DNA from: Pelagovum sp. HNIBRBA483 | Lineage (GTDB): Bacteria > Pseudomonadota > Alphaproteobacteria > Rhodobacterales > Rhodobacteraceae | Length of the DNA stretch: 64,000 nt | NCBI RefSeq assembly: GCF_040931995.1 | Contig: NZ_CP162412.1 | Span: 2,326,001-2,390,000, forward strand | Direction of reading: 5' to 3' | Shown here: in pieces, positions 16,354 to 25,262 of the stretch | Position numbering within the stretch: position 1 is the stretch's first letter | How the letters are laid out: the number at the start of each line of letters is the position of its first letter | Position numbers and translations under genes: made by a program | Notes under the pieces: generated by a model | The model's input: only the letters and a program-made list of their open reading frames with translations | Databases searched by the model: none | What the model was told of the DNA's origin: nothing

Positions 16354-16829
16354 GCCGTCTCTTCCCTCACGCCAGTCGAGCCAAAGCCCCCTGCGCCGCG
16401 TTTGGTGTCGGTCAGGGTATCTGCGATCTCGAACTGCGCCTGCATCACCGGCGCAATAACGGCTTGTGCGATCCTGTCACCATGCTTGATAGAAACCGGC
16501 TCATCCCCATGATTGATCAGAACCACACCAACCGGCCCCCTGTAATCCGCATCAATTGTACCTGGACTGTTGAGAAGGGTGATCCCCTGCTTGAGCGCCA
16601 AACCCGATCTGGGCCTGAGCTGCATTTCGCACCCCTGCGGCAACTGAATTCTTATCCCTGTCGGCACAAGAACCCGCTCCCCTGGCGCGAGCCTAAGCCC
16701 GTCCTGCCGCTGTGACTCGTCAAGATTGGCCCGTAGATCCGCCCCTGCCGCCCACTCTGTCTCGTAGCGCGGCAACGGAACCAACGGGTCCGACCCTTCG
16801 ATGCGTTCAACGAGTACCCGCAAACTCAT
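16350..16829 (-). CDS. dut: dUTP diphosphatase
   Basis: Trimeric cytoplasmic dUTPase that hydrolyses dUTP to dUMP, preventing uracil incorporation and feeding dTMP synthesis. The 159-residue protein shows all five motifs in order: [41 protein letters not shown] and [10 protein letters not shown], the last being the flexible glycine-rich arm. The start at 16829 overlaps the coaBC stop (ATGA) and has GGAG in the last codons of coaBC; a longer upstream frame reads through coaBC and is rejected. The 3' end overlaps the MoeB-like start by four bases. The coaBC-dut pairing is common in proteobacteria. Confidence 0.97.
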   Translation of the reverse strand: MSLRVLVERIEGSDPLVPLPRYETEWAAGADLRANLDESQRQDGLRLAPGERVLVPTGIRIQLPQGCEMQLRPRSGLALKQGITLLNSPGTIDADYRGPVGVVLINHGDEPVSIKHGDRIAQAVIAPVMQAQFEIADTLTDTKRGAGGFGSTGVREETA

Positions 16830-18034
16830 GCTTTTTCTCCGCCAAACCGCTTGGCGATGCGCTCGACCAGCCGCTTTGCGACCTCTTCCTTTCGCATGCG
16901 GGGCCAATACTCCGGCGCGGCATCAGAAATAAGCACCACACTATTGTCAGTCCCGCCCATGATGCCTGTATCGGGAGACACATCGTTCGCCACGATCCAG
17001 TCGCACCCTTTTCTTGCGCGTTTCTGAGTTGCATTTTCCACGACATTTTCCGTTTCGGCTGCGAAACCCACAACAAGCTCCGGCCTGTTGCCCCCACGCG
17101 CTGAAACGCTTGCCAAAATGTCGGGGTTTTCAACGAAGGAGAGGCTGGGGATTTCGCCCTTAACTTTCTTCAGCTTCTGGGGTTGAGCAGTATCCACCCG
17201 CCAATCCGCAACCGCCGCCGCAAAAACACCAATATCAGCGGGGAGCGCCCGCGATACAGCAGCTTCCATTTCCCGAGCCGTTTCTACATTGATAACCTTA
17301 ACGCCAGTTGGCGGAGCAATTGCGGCGGGGCCGGTCACGAAGGTAACACTCGCGCCTGCATCGCGCAGCGCGGCAGCAATTGCACTCCCCTGCGCGCCGG
17401 ATGACCGGTTCGCGATGTAGCGCACGGGATCGATCGGTTCATGCGTCGGGCCAGAGGTCACAATCGCATGGCGTCCTGCCAATGGACCTGACGAGAATCG
17501 CGCTTCGATTGCCGCAAGTATCTCCATTGGCTCGGACATCCTGCCAGGCCCGTATTCACCACAAGCCATGTCCCCCTCGTTGGGGCCGATGAACGCGATA
17601 CCATCTGCGCGGAGTGTCTCAAGATTTCGCTGCGTCGCGGGGTGTTCCCACATACGCACATTCATCGCCGGCGCAACGATCACAGGCGTGTCGGTCGCAA
17701 GCAGCAGGGTCGAGGCAAGATCATTGGCCAATCCATGAGCCATCTTTGCCAACAAATCCGCAGTCGCAGGCACGACAACAACTAGGTCAGCCGAGCGGGA
17801 AAGCTGTATATGCCCCATTTCCGCCTCTGCGCCCAAGTCGAATAATGCTTGGTGGACGGCCTCTCCCGCCAGCGCTGAAACGCTCATTGGCGTCACAAAT
17901 TCAGCAGCCGCGCCCGTCATGACTGGTGTAACAGCCGCACCGCGCTCACGCAGGCGCCTGATCAGCTCCAATGTCTTATAGGCGGCAATCCCGCCGCCTA
18001 TAATCAAAAGGATACGTTTGTCTTTTAGCATGGT
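16826..18034 (-). CDS. coaBC: bifunctional phosphopantothenoylcysteine decarboxylase / phosphopantothenate-cysteine ligase
   Basis: Carries out two consecutive steps of CoA synthesis. The N-terminal CoaC flavoprotein (about residues 1-190) begins [19 protein letters not shown] and has the PAMN motif in [18 protein letters not shown] and the catalytic Cys in [13 protein letters not shown]. The C-terminal CoaB ligase (about residues 195-402) has [20 protein letters not shown] and [10 protein letters not shown] for nucleotide binding. The ATG at 18034 follows GGTGG at good spacing, giving 402 residues; an ATG nine codons upstream is less likely. It is the first gene of the operon continuing into dut. 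It supports the same CoA pathway as panB-panC. Confidence 0.96.
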   Translation of the reverse strand, partial: TMLKDKRILLIIGGGIAAYKTLELIRRLRERGAAVTPVMTGAAAEFVTPMSVSALAGEAVHQALFDLGAEAEMGHIQLSRSADLVVVVPATADLLAKMAHGLANDLASTLLLATDTPVIVAPAMNVRMWEHPATQRNLETLRADGIAFIGPNEGDMACGEYGPGRMSEPMEILAAIEARFSSGPLAGRHAIVTSGPTHEPIDPVRYIANRSSGAQGSAIAAALRDAGASVTFVTGPAAIAPPTGVKVINVETAREMEAAVSRALPADIGVFAAAVADWRVDTAQPQKLKKVKGEIPSLSFVENPDILASVSARGGNRPELVVGFAAETENVVENATQKRARKGCDWIVANDVSPDTGIMGGTDNSVVLISDAAPEYWPRMRKEEVAKRLVERIAKRFGGEKA

Positions 18035-18111
18035 CGTTCCACCTACTGTTCGCTTTGACATTAGGCAGAAGCTGCGCCATGGGCAATCAAGTCGCGCCGA
18101 GCGTTATTAGC

Positions 18112-18987
18112 TCAGAGAAAGACCCGAATTTCGCGGTTCTGACCCTCAAGCGCCTTGCGCATCTTATTGAATGCTGCCGCTTCGAGTTGCCGCACCCGCT
18201 CTTTTGAGAGGCCCAGTTCGATCCCCAAGCTTTCCAACGTTCGCGCTTCCTCGCGCAGCTTGCGCTCTCGCACAATGAAACGTTCACGCTCATTCAGGCC
18301 TGCGAGCGCTTGTGATAGCCATTGCCGCAGAGTCTCGTTATCGTGGTTGTTTTCCACATACTCGCTGGCTTGCTCGCAATCATCTTCAAGCGCATCGATC
18401 CATTCACGCCCGTCTTCATCGGTTGACTGCGTCGCATTGAGCGAAAAGTCGGAGCCGGAAAGACGCCCCTCCATCATTTCGACATCCGCCAGCGGCACAC
18501 CGATTTCAACAGCAATCCGCTTGTGGAGTTCATGGCGCTCAAGCGTTTCGCCAACCGCCGCAGCTTCTCTCTCTAGCCGTGCCTGAACGCGGCGCATGTT
18601 GAAGAACAGCGACTTCTGAGAACTGGTCGAACCGGTGCGAACCATTGACCAGTTCCGCATCACATAGTCCTGAATGGATGCCTTGATCCACCAAACGGCA
18701 TAAGTCGAAAAACGCACTCCACGATCAGGATCGAACTTATCCGCTGCCTTCATCAAACCAAGTGATGCTTCTTGGATCAGGTCGTTCATCGGTGCGCCGT
18801 AGCGCTTGAACTTCGCGGCCATCGAGATCGCCAAGCGCATGTAGGCTTTGATCAAACGGTGCAAGGCCTGCTCGTCACGATTATCGCGCCACGCATAGGC
18901 AAGTGCCAGCTCGGTTTCAGCATCGAGCAATTCCGCTTTCATCGCCTTGCGCGACAAGTTGTGATCGAAACTTCCGTCCAGTGCCAT
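18112..18987 (-). CDS. rpoH: RNA polymerase sigma-32 factor, RpoHII type
   Basis: Alternative sigma factor of 291 residues. The core-binding region 2 is NDLIQEASLGLMKAADKFDP followed by FSTYAVWWIKASIQDYVMRNW, the heat-shock sigma signature that selects the -10 element. The C-terminal region 4 has a helix-turn-helix in LESLGIELGLSKERVRQLE. The sequence resembles the RpoHII paralogue of Rhodobacterales, which responds mainly to singlet oxygen and photo-oxidative stress, more than RpoHI; this assignment is from remembered family sequence. The ATG at 18987 has GGGAGAAAGACGG upstream. It stands as a single gene between coaBC and cobU. Confidence 0.93.
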   Translation of the reverse strand: MALDGSFDHNLSRKAMKAELLDAETELALAYAWRDNRDEQALHRLIKAYMRLAISMAAKFKRYGAPMNDLIQEASLGLMKAADKFDPDRGVRFSTYAVWWIKASIQDYVMRNWSMVRTGSTSSQKSLFFNMRRVQARLEREAAAVGETLERHELHKRIAVEIGVPLADVEMMEGRLSGSDFSLNATQSTDEDGREWIDALEDDCEQASEYVENNHDNETLRQWLSQALAGLNERERFIVRERKLREEARTLESLGIELGLSKERVRQLEAAAFNKMRKALEGQNREIRVFL

Positions 18988-19085
18988 TCCGTCTTTCTCC
19001 CATCAGGAACGCGTTCTAGCGTTTATTGTTGTCTCGTAATGTCCTACGCAGTGTGTCGGAAAGCGGATCACTTTGAGGTGCGGGA

Positions 19086-19610
19086 ATGGATCTAGCAGGG
19101 CTAACACTCGTCATCGGGGGCGCCGCCTCTGGCAAATCCCGCATCGCGGAAGAAATGATAAAAGCGTCGGGTCGCCCAAAGATTTACGTCGCTACTGCGC
19201 AGATATTCGATGACGAGATGGCCGAAAAAGTCCGCACCCATCGCCGCCAGCGCGGTGCTGACTGGACGACACATGAAGCACCACTTGATCTGCCTGCGGC
19301 CCTCGCAACCGTGCAAGAGGATCAAGCCATACTTATCGATTGCCTGACGCTCTGGCTCACGAACCATATCCTCGCAGAAAGTGATATCGAGGCCGAGACA
19401 AAAAAACTCTTCGCCGCCATAGACGCCTGCCCAGCACCCATCGTTCTCGTAACAAACGAAACCGGTGGAGGCATCGTACCTGAAAACGCGCTTGCCCGGC
19501 GTTTCCGCAATGCGCAGGGGCGGCTTAATCAGGCAATGGCAGCAAAGGCGGAACGGGTCATCGCGGTAATTGCGGGACTTCCACTGACGTTGAAGGACAT
19601 TTCCGCATGA
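19086..19610 (+). CDS. cobU: adenosylcobinamide kinase / adenosylcobinamide-phosphate guanylyltransferase
   Basis: Bifunctional enzyme (CobU/CobP) that phosphorylates adenosylcobinamide and transfers GMP to it, in assembly of the lower loop of vitamin B12. The 174-residue protein has a P-loop GGAASGKSRIAEEM at about residues 11-24, a catalytic His in AEKVRTHRRQRGADW and LIDCLTLWLTN in the nucleotide-binding strand. The start has a GAGGTGCGGGA ribosome-binding site directly upstream. It overlaps the next gene by ATGA. No cobalamin riboswitch is apparent in the ~100 bases before it, and the rest of the cobalamin pathway is not in this window. Confidence 0.95.
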   Translation: MDLAGLTLVIGGAASGKSRIAEEMIKASGRPKIYVATAQIFDDEMAEKVRTHRRQRGADWTTHEAPLDLPAALATVQEDQAILIDCLTLWLTNHILAESDIEAETKKLFAAIDACPAPIVLVTNETGGGIVPENALARRFRNAQGRLNQAMAAKAERVIAVIAGLPLTLKDISA

Positions 19611-20182
19611 TCCGTCTGTGGTTCGTCCGGCATGGGCCAACCGGCATCAAGGCTATGGTCGGTTGGTCTGACCCTCCGGCAATTCTCGATGACCGCCCCG
19701 CGCTTGACCGTCTTTCATCATTTCTGCCGGACAAAGCGTCCGTGGTTTCTTCAGATTTGCAACGCACTGTGCAAACCGCCGACGCCATCTGCAATGGCCG
19801 CCCGCGCTTGCCGCACGATGCCGGACTACGCGAAATCTATTTCGGCGCGTGGGAGATGTGTGATTTTGCAGAAATCGAAAGCAAAGACCCCCAGCGCATC
19901 CGTGCCTTTTGGGAGCGACCCGGTGACATCGCACCGCCTGACGGCGAAAGTTGGAACCAAACCAGCCAACGGGTTTCGGTCGCCGTGGACAAGTACGTTG
20001 CCCGCGGGGATCGCGACCTCATCATCGTTTGCCACTTCGGCGCGATTCTCTCTCAACTTCAGCGCGCGACCGGAAAGTCAGCCTATGAGACTTTCGCACA
20101 GCCCATCGCCAACTTGTCTGTCACCCGCATCGATTGCACGCCCGAGGGATGGTCAGCACCGCTGGTCAACCACCTCCCCTAG
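19607..20182 (+). CDS. histidine phosphatase family protein (possible alpha-ribazole phosphatase, CobC-like)
   Basis: Phosphoglycerate-mutase-fold phosphatase of 191 residues. The RHG motif is in LWFVRHGPTGIKA at about residue 9, the catalytic Glu is probably in LREIYFGAWE near residue 80, and the second His is in LIIVCHFGAILSQL near residue 145. Coupling to cobU by a four-base ATGA overlap suggests it removes the phosphate from alpha-ribazole phosphate or cobalamin phosphate, the usual partner step, but members of this family are hard to assign on sequence alone. A broad-specificity phosphatase is the alternative. Confidence 0.88.
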   Translation: MIRLWFVRHGPTGIKAMVGWSDPPAILDDRPALDRLSSFLPDKASVVSSDLQRTVQTADAICNGRPRLPHDAGLREIYFGAWEMCDFAEIESKDPQRIRAFWERPGDIAPPDGESWNQTSQRVSVAVDKYVARGDRDLIIVCHFGAILSQLQRATGKSAYETFAQPIANLSVTRIDCTPEGWSAPLVNHLP

Positions 20183-20242
20183 GTTATTAACCTCTCGGAA
20201 ACCATGACCGGTTAACCAAGATCCCATCAATCCGGAGGGGTC

Positions 20243-21754
20243 ATGGTTTCGCGTGCATATACGGTCGCGTTCGAAGGCATTGATGCCCGCGTGGTTGAGG
20301 TTCAGTGCTCGCTGAGCCCGGGCATCCCTAACTTCTCTATCGTGGGCCTGCCCAATAAATCTGTATCGGAAGCACGCGAACGCGTGCGCGCAGCCCTCGG
20401 CGCCCTGTCCATAGGACTTCCCGCAAAACGGATCACGATCAACCTCTCGCCCGCGGATTTGCCTAAGGATGGTTCCCATTACGACCTTCCCATCGCACTC
20501 TCCTTGCTCGGCGCGATCGGGGCAATCGACAGCAGCGAACTGGATAAGATCCTCTCTCTGGGCGAGCTTTCTCTGGACGGCCGCTTGGTCGCCGTGTCAG
20601 GCGCTTTGCCTGCCGCTATGGCCGCCGCCGAACGCAGCCTCGATTTGATCTGTCCTCAAGAATGCGGGCATGAGGCCGCATGGGTTGGCGGAACGAGGAT
20701 ACTCGCGCCGGAGTCACTATTGGCCATTGTACAACATTTCAAAGGGCGCCGCCCCCTCGCTGCTGCACAACCGAAAGAAATCACCGACAACGCCGCCCAT
20801 AACGACTTGCAAGATGTCAAAGGACAAGAAAGGGCGAAGCGCGCGCTGGAAATTGCCGCCGCAGGGCGTCACCATTTGCTCATGGTCGGCCCACCGGGTT
20901 CTGGCAAATCCATGCTGGCGGCGCGCATGGCAGGCTTGTTGCCGGATCTCAAGCCGCATGAGGCGCTTGAAACTTCCATGGTCCATTCCATTTCGGGCCT
21001 ACTCGAAAACCAAGGCATTACACGCACCCGCCCCTTTCGCGCACCGCACCACACAGCGTCGATGGCCGCAATCGTCGGCGGCGGTCGCGGCGCCAAACCC
21101 GGGGAGATCAGCCTCGCGCACAACGGTGTCCTCTTCATGGACGAATTTCCGGAATATGCCCGCACCGTGCTCGAGACACTCAGACAGCCGATTGAAGAAG
21201 GTCACGTCACTGTCGCGCGGGCAAATGCGCATGTGCGCTATCCCAGCCGCTTTTTGCTCATTGCGGCTGCAAACCCTTGCCGCTGCGGGCACATGACTGA
21301 CGCGAGCAAGGCCTGTGGTCGCGCACCCATTTGCGGCGCCGACTACCTTGGCCGGATCTCTGGCCCGCTGCTTGACCGGTTTGACCTACGAGTCGAAATT
21401 CCGCCCGTGTCATTCACTGATTTGCAAACTGCGCGATTAGGCGAGCCCAGCGCCGCGGTGAGAGCCCGCGTCGCTGCCGCCCGCGCCATGCAGGAAAAAC
21501 GCTTCACATCCCATTCAGACATTCATCAAAACGCAGATGCGGAGGGAAAGTTGCTCGACGCGATTGCCCCGCTGAATTCAGAAAGCAAAAACTACCTCAG
21601 TCGCGCAGCTGACAAATTCGGCCTTTCCGCCCGCGGCTACCATCGCGTTTTGCGGGTGGCGCGCACCATTGCCGATCTTGCCGCGCAAGAGCATATCTCC
21701 CGCGATCATATCGCCGAGGCAGTCAGTTTCCGTCTGATCAATGCGCGGGGCTAG
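20243..21754 (+). CDS. comM: YifB/ComM family Mg-chelatase-like AAA+ ATPase
   Basis: Hexameric AAA+ ATPase of 503 residues. ComM of naturally competent bacteria is a branch-migration helicase that extends heteroduplex during transformation; YifB homologues are widespread. An N-terminal ChlI-like domain begins [20 protein letters not shown]. The Walker A motif is [16 protein letters not shown] near residue 213, Walker B is [13 protein letters not shown] near residue 295, and the zinc-like cluster [17 protein letters not shown] lies near residue 345. The start has CGGAGGGG five bases upstream. It overlaps the converging gshB by four bases. Confidence 0.94.
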   Translation: MVSRAYTVAFEGIDARVVEVQCSLSPGIPNFSIVGLPNKSVSEARERVRAALGALSIGLPAKRITINLSPADLPKDGSHYDLPIALSLLGAIGAIDSSELDKILSLGELSLDGRLVAVSGALPAAMAAAERSLDLICPQECGHEAAWVGGTRILAPESLLAIVQHFKGRRPLAAAQPKEITDNAAHNDLQDVKGQERAKRALEIAAAGRHHLLMVGPPGSGKSMLAARMAGLLPDLKPHEALETSMVHSISGLLENQGITRTRPFRAPHHTASMAAIVGGGRGAKPGEISLAHNGVLFMDEFPEYARTVLETLRQPIEEGHVTVARANAHVRYPSRFLLIAAANPCRCGHMTDASKACGRAPICGADYLGRISGPLLDRFDLRVEIPPVSFTDLQTARLGEPSAAVRARVAAARAMQEKRFTSHSDIHQNADAEGKLLDAIAPLNSESKNYLSRAADKFGLSARGYHRVLRVARTIADLAAQEHISRDHIAEAVSFRLINARG

Positions 21755-22701
21755 TCCGCAGCAGCCAACCTACGGGAAATTGCGTCCCAGATCGCACCAG
21801 CAACATTGATCCCATCGAAGCGTTCAAGTTCCTGAATGCCCGTGGGCGATGTGACGTTAATTTCCGTTAGCCAGTCGCCGATTACGTCGATACCCACAAA
21901 TATCTGCCCTTTTTCGCGCAAAAGCGGCCCAATCCGTTCGCAGATTTCCATGTCGCGCGGTGTCAGATCAACCTTTTCCGGCCGGCCACCAACGTGCATA
22001 TTGGAGCGCGTCTCACCCTTCGCCGGAACACGGTTGATCGCGCCGATCGGCTCACCATCGATTAGGATTACACGCTTGTCGCCCGCGGATACAGCGGGCA
22101 GGAACTTCTGCACAATCAAAGGTTCGCGACTGATTCCCGTGAACATTTCATGCAGCGACGCCAGATTCCCATCTGTCTGATTAAGCTTAAACACCCCAGC
22201 CCCGCCATTCCCGTAAAGAGGTTTCAGGATGATATCGCCGTGACGATCGCGGAATTCACGCAACATCTGAAGATCGCGCGCGATCATCGTCGGCGGGGTC
22301 AAATCGGGGAAATCGAGGACCAGAAGCTTCTCAGGATAATTGCGAACCCAGAAAGGGTTGTTAACCACCAGCGTATAGGGCGCCAACCTGTCGAGAATAT
22401 GCGTCGTGGTGATATATCCCATATCGAAGGGAGGATCTTGGCGCAGCCAAACCACGTCGAAATCACTGAGATCGACTGTTTCTTCGTCACCAAGGCTGAA
22501 ATGATCCCCGTGCTGTCGCCGTACCGAAAGCGGCCATCCCCGCGCGACAACACGCCCCTCGTCATAGGCCAGATTATCGGGGGTGTAATAGAACAGCTCG
22601 TGCCCGAGAGCCTGCGCCTCCTCTGCAATTCTGAAGGTGCTGTCTGCGTCGATATTGATCGCACCGATCGGGTCCATCTGAAAAGCGATTTTCAAGGGCA
22701 T
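21751..22701 (-). CDS. gshB: glutathione synthase
   Basis: ATP-grasp ligase joining gamma-glutamylcysteine and glycine, the second step of glutathione synthesis. From the ATG at 22701, with AGGTGA upstream, the protein is 316 residues, the normal family length, and starts with [20 protein letters not shown]. Visible ATP-grasp elements are [16 protein letters not shown], the MDPIG substrate strand and [15 protein letters not shown] at the C-terminus, which carries metal-binding residues. A GTG eight codons upstream is possible but weaker. It belongs to the common alphaproteobacterial block gshB-yraN-rsmI. Confidence 0.95.
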   Translation of the reverse strand: MPLKIAFQMDPIGAINIDADSTFRIAEEAQALGHELFYYTPDNLAYDEGRVVARGWPLSVRRQHGDHFSLGDEETVDLSDFDVVWLRQDPPFDMGYITTTHILDRLAPYTLVVNNPFWVRNYPEKLLVLDFPDLTPPTMIARDLQMLREFRDRHGDIILKPLYGNGGAGVFKLNQTDGNLASLHEMFTGISREPLIVQKFLPAVSAGDKRVILIDGEPIGAINRVPAKGETRSNMHVGGRPEKVDLTPRDMEICERIGPLLREKGQIFVGIDVIGDWLTEINVTSPTGIQELERFDGINVAGAIWDAISRRLAAAD

Positions 22702-22784
22702 GTCTTCACCTAGTTCTGCATTCACCTCCGTGAACTAGTCGCTCTGAAAGGCTTTTGCCAGAGAGCAATCGGCAAATGCCCAAA

Positions 22785-23102
22785 TCACAAAAGGGCATTT
22801 TCGACGATCCGAATTTGCATCTCTTGATTGACCAACGCGACATCGAAGCGGGCCGCGACCAAAGACGAGCCAAAATGCGCCTCCAGAAACTCCTCTCCGG
22901 CATTCACAAGCCGCTTAATTTGACGGGTGTGCAACGCGGCGAGCGCGCGCTCATGCGTTGCACTGGCTTTGACCTCTACAAAGATCACCTCCTCCATCTG
23001 GAAGACAAGGTCTATTTCCCCGGATTTGCCCCGCCACCGCTCGGCAAGTAGCCTGCCCCCAAGTCGCGCAAAATGATCAACAACCGCCTTTTCCGCGAAC
23101 AT
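22785..23102 (-). CDS. yraN: YraN/UPF0102 family protein
   Basis: Small nuclease-fold protein of 105 residues as drawn. The core RWRGKSGEIDLVFQMEEVIF and VEVKA contains the E-I-D-L and E-V-K residues of the PD-(D/E)xK fold typical of YraN. The biochemical role is not established. The ATG at 23102 begins inside the conserved N-terminal helix (family members usually have about ten more residues, and the codons upstream read RGARNHLRG), yet no ATG, GTG or TTG is in frame for about 30 codons upstream. Translation may begin at the CTG or ATA there. It sits between gshB and rsmI, as in many proteobacteria. Confidence 0.88.
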   Translation of the reverse strand: MFAEKAVVDHFARLGGRLLAERWRGKSGEIDLVFQMEEVIFVEVKASATHERALAALHTRQIKRLVNAGEEFLEAHFGSSLVAARFDVALVNQEMQIRIVENALL

Positions 23103-23128
23103 TCCCCGCAGGTGGTTGCGAGCCCCTC

Positions 23129-23989
23129 TTATTGTTTTTTGCTGAGCGACAGGGCAACTTGATATACTTGTCGCCTTGGCAGCCCCATTGCCCCCGCAAC
23201 CGCCGTCGCCGCGTCTTTGACCCGCATAGTCAGCAATGCCTCTTCCAGCGCGGTTGTCACGTCTGCCTCCGATACCGTCTCCTCCTCGGCTCTGCCCACA
23301 AGTACGACGAATTCGCCTTTGTGCTTAAGGTTATCGAGATCAGCCACAAGCGTTTCCAGCGTACCGCGCCGGACTTCCTCAAACTTCTTGGTCAGTTCAC
23401 GGCAAATTGCAGCGGGCCGGTTTCCACCCAATATTTCGGCGGCGCACCTTAACATTTCATCAACGCGCTTCGGCGATTCGTAGAAAACGAGTGTCGCAGC
23501 AACATTTCGCAATTCGGCAAGCTCACTTTCCCGTTGCGCATTTGACGCAGGAAGGAACCCAACAAAATGGAACCTGTCAGTTGGCAAGCCGGACACCGTC
23601 AGCGCCGTTACTGCAGCTGACGCGCCGGGCACGGCTGTGACCGATAACCCTTCAGCGATGGCCGCTCTCCCCAGCTCAAAGCCCGGATCCGCGATCATTG
23701 GTGTCCCCGCTTCGGAAACATAGGCGAGTGACTTTCCTTCCCGCATCAGCGCGATCAAGCCCTGTACGCCCGTATCACCGGAATGGTCGTGATGGGCCAT
23801 GACCGGCCGCCCCGCGAGCGGCAAACCGTGGATCTCCATCAACTTTCGCGCCGTGCGCGTGTCCTCAGCCGCGATCAAATCCGCCGAGGCGAGAACATCC
23901 AACGCGCGCAACGTGATGTCGCGGGCACTTCCGATTGGCGTCGATACAAGATAAAGACCGGGAGAAAGAGGCTTGGTTTCAATTTTCAT
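23129..23989 (-). CDS. rsmI: 16S rRNA 2'-O-ribose C1402 methyltransferase
   Basis: SAM-dependent methyltransferase of 286 residues that methylates the ribose of C1402 in the decoding centre, together with the N4 enzyme RsmH. The N-terminus GLYLVSTPIGSARDITLRAL is the family hallmark, followed by AAEDTRTARKLM, YVSEAGTPMIADPGFEL and AVPGASAAVTALTVSGLP, which form the tetrapyrrole-methylase-fold SAM pocket. It is divergent from the LpoA-like lipoprotein gene and is followed by yraN, the classical arrangement. Confidence 0.96.
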   Translation of the reverse strand: MKIETKPLSPGLYLVSTPIGSARDITLRALDVLASADLIAAEDTRTARKLMEIHGLPLAGRPVMAHHDHSGDTGVQGLIALMREGKSLAYVSEAGTPMIADPGFELGRAAIAEGLSVTAVPGASAAVTALTVSGLPTDRFHFVGFLPASNAQRESELAELRNVAATLVFYESPKRVDEMLRCAAEILGGNRPAAICRELTKKFEEVRRGTLETLVADLDNLKHKGEFVVLVGRAEEETVSEADVTTALEEALLTMRVKDAATAVAGAMGLPRRQVYQVALSLSKKQ

Positions 23990-24080
23990 AATTGGACCTT
24001 ATGCTTTGCCGACCGCCCTGTAACATGCTCTTGTTTCACGGCATACCGAAACCGCCATATGACCGGAGGCGAACCGAGTA

Positions 24081-25262
24081 ATGTATTCTCGTCTGACCAG
24101 CACCCGCCGCGCCATCTTAATGGGCTTTTCAATTCTGGCGATGGCTGTCTTGGCCAGTTGTGTCGCATCCGTCCCCTCGGGAAGCAATACCGGTCAGCGG
24201 ATCAACGCAGGCGAGCCTGTCGAGGTTGCCCTTCTTGTTCCGGGAGGGAGCCTGTCTGAAGCTGACAACTTCCTCGCAACCAACCTTGAAAACGCCGCAC
24301 GCCTTGCCATTGCCGATCTGAACGGTGTGGCCATTGAACTGCGCGTCTATAATACCAGCGCAGACGCAGAAACCGCGGCACAGGCCGCGCGACAAGCGGC
24401 CAACGACGGGGCAAAGATTATCCTCGGCCCGCTCTATGCCGAAGCCGCGAACGCAGCAGGCGTCGCCGTGGCCGCCCGCAACGTGAACGTTTTGGCTTTT
24501 TCCAACAATACGTCGATTGCAGGCGGTAACGTCTTTATTCTCGGGCAGACCTTCCTCAACACTGCCAACCGCCTCGTACGCTTCGCAACAGCAACGGGCT
24601 CAAGCAATTACATGATCTTGCACGGAGACGATTTGCAGGGCGCTTTCGGTCGTGACGCAATTGAAACCGCCATCCGACGCAATGGCGCGACGATCTCCAG
24701 TATCGAAAGCTATCCGCTTTCGCAGCAGGCCATCGTTGATCGTGCGCCAGAAATTGCTGACGCCGCCGAACTCACCTTTACCGATACGGTCTTCATGACC
24801 GCCGGCGTCAACGCGGACCTCCCGATTGTCGCAACAGTCCTGCCTGAGCGTGGACTTTCTTCTGAGACGGTGCGCTACATCGGACTCACACGCTGGGACG
24901 CAGCGCCGCAACTCCTTGCCTTGCCTGCCCTTCAAAATGGCCTGTTTGCCGTACCAGACGCGCAAATGTCCGCGCTTTTTGAGGCCCGTTACGAGGCCAC
25001 ATTTGGCGCGACCCCGCACCCTCTCGCGGGATTGGCATATGACGGGATCGCTGCAATTGGTGCGCTTGTCGCCACGGGAAAGAGCGATGCCCTAACGGCT
25101 TCTTCGCTGACGCAGGCGCAGGGCTTTCAGGGCACTTCCGGCATTTTCCGCTTCCTACCCGACGGCTCTAACGAACGCGGCCTTGCGGTTGCAACTGTAG
25201 AAAACAATCAGGTTGTCATCCTTGACCCAGCACCCAGAAGTTTCGGACGCGCCGGTTTCTGA
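24081..25262 (+). CDS. LpoA-like lipoprotein / penicillin-binding protein activator (periplasmic-binding fold)
   Basis: Outer-membrane or periplasmic lipoprotein of 393 residues. The signal peptide carries a lipobox, MAVLASCVAS, with the lipidated Cys near residue 27. The rest is a type I periplasmic-binding-protein fold (VEVALLVPGGSLSEADNFL, ANDGAKIILGPLYAEAANAA, LAFSNNTSIAGGNVFILG), as in the C-terminal domain of LpoA, which stimulates penicillin-binding protein 1A. The LpoA N-terminal TPR domain is missing, which is normal for the alphaproteobacterial form. Its position next to rsmI, yraN and gshB supports the assignment. Its end overlaps the proposed glnD start by about 50 bases. Confidence 0.87.
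   Translation: MYSRLTSTRRAILMGFSILAMAVLASCVASVPSGSNTGQRINAGEPVEVALLVPGGSLSEADNFLATNLENAARLAIADLNGVAIELRVYNTSADAETAAQAARQAANDGAKIILGPLYAEAANAAGVAVAARNVNVLAFSNNTSIAGGNVFILGQTFLNTANRLVRFATATGSSNYMILHGDDLQGAFGRDAIETAIRRNGATISSIESYPLSQQAIVDRAPEIADAAELTFTDTVFMTAGVNADLPIVATVLPERGLSSETVRYIGLTRWDAAPQLLALPALQNGLFAVPDAQMSALFEARYEATFGATPHPLAGLAYDGIAAIGALVATGKSDALTASSLTQAQGFQGTSGIFRFLPDGSNERGLAVATVENNQVVILDPAPRSFGRAGF

Noticed and set aside
18988..19085. Cobalamin riboswitch before cobU
   Set aside because: The space is under 100 bases and lacks a recognisable B12 box.
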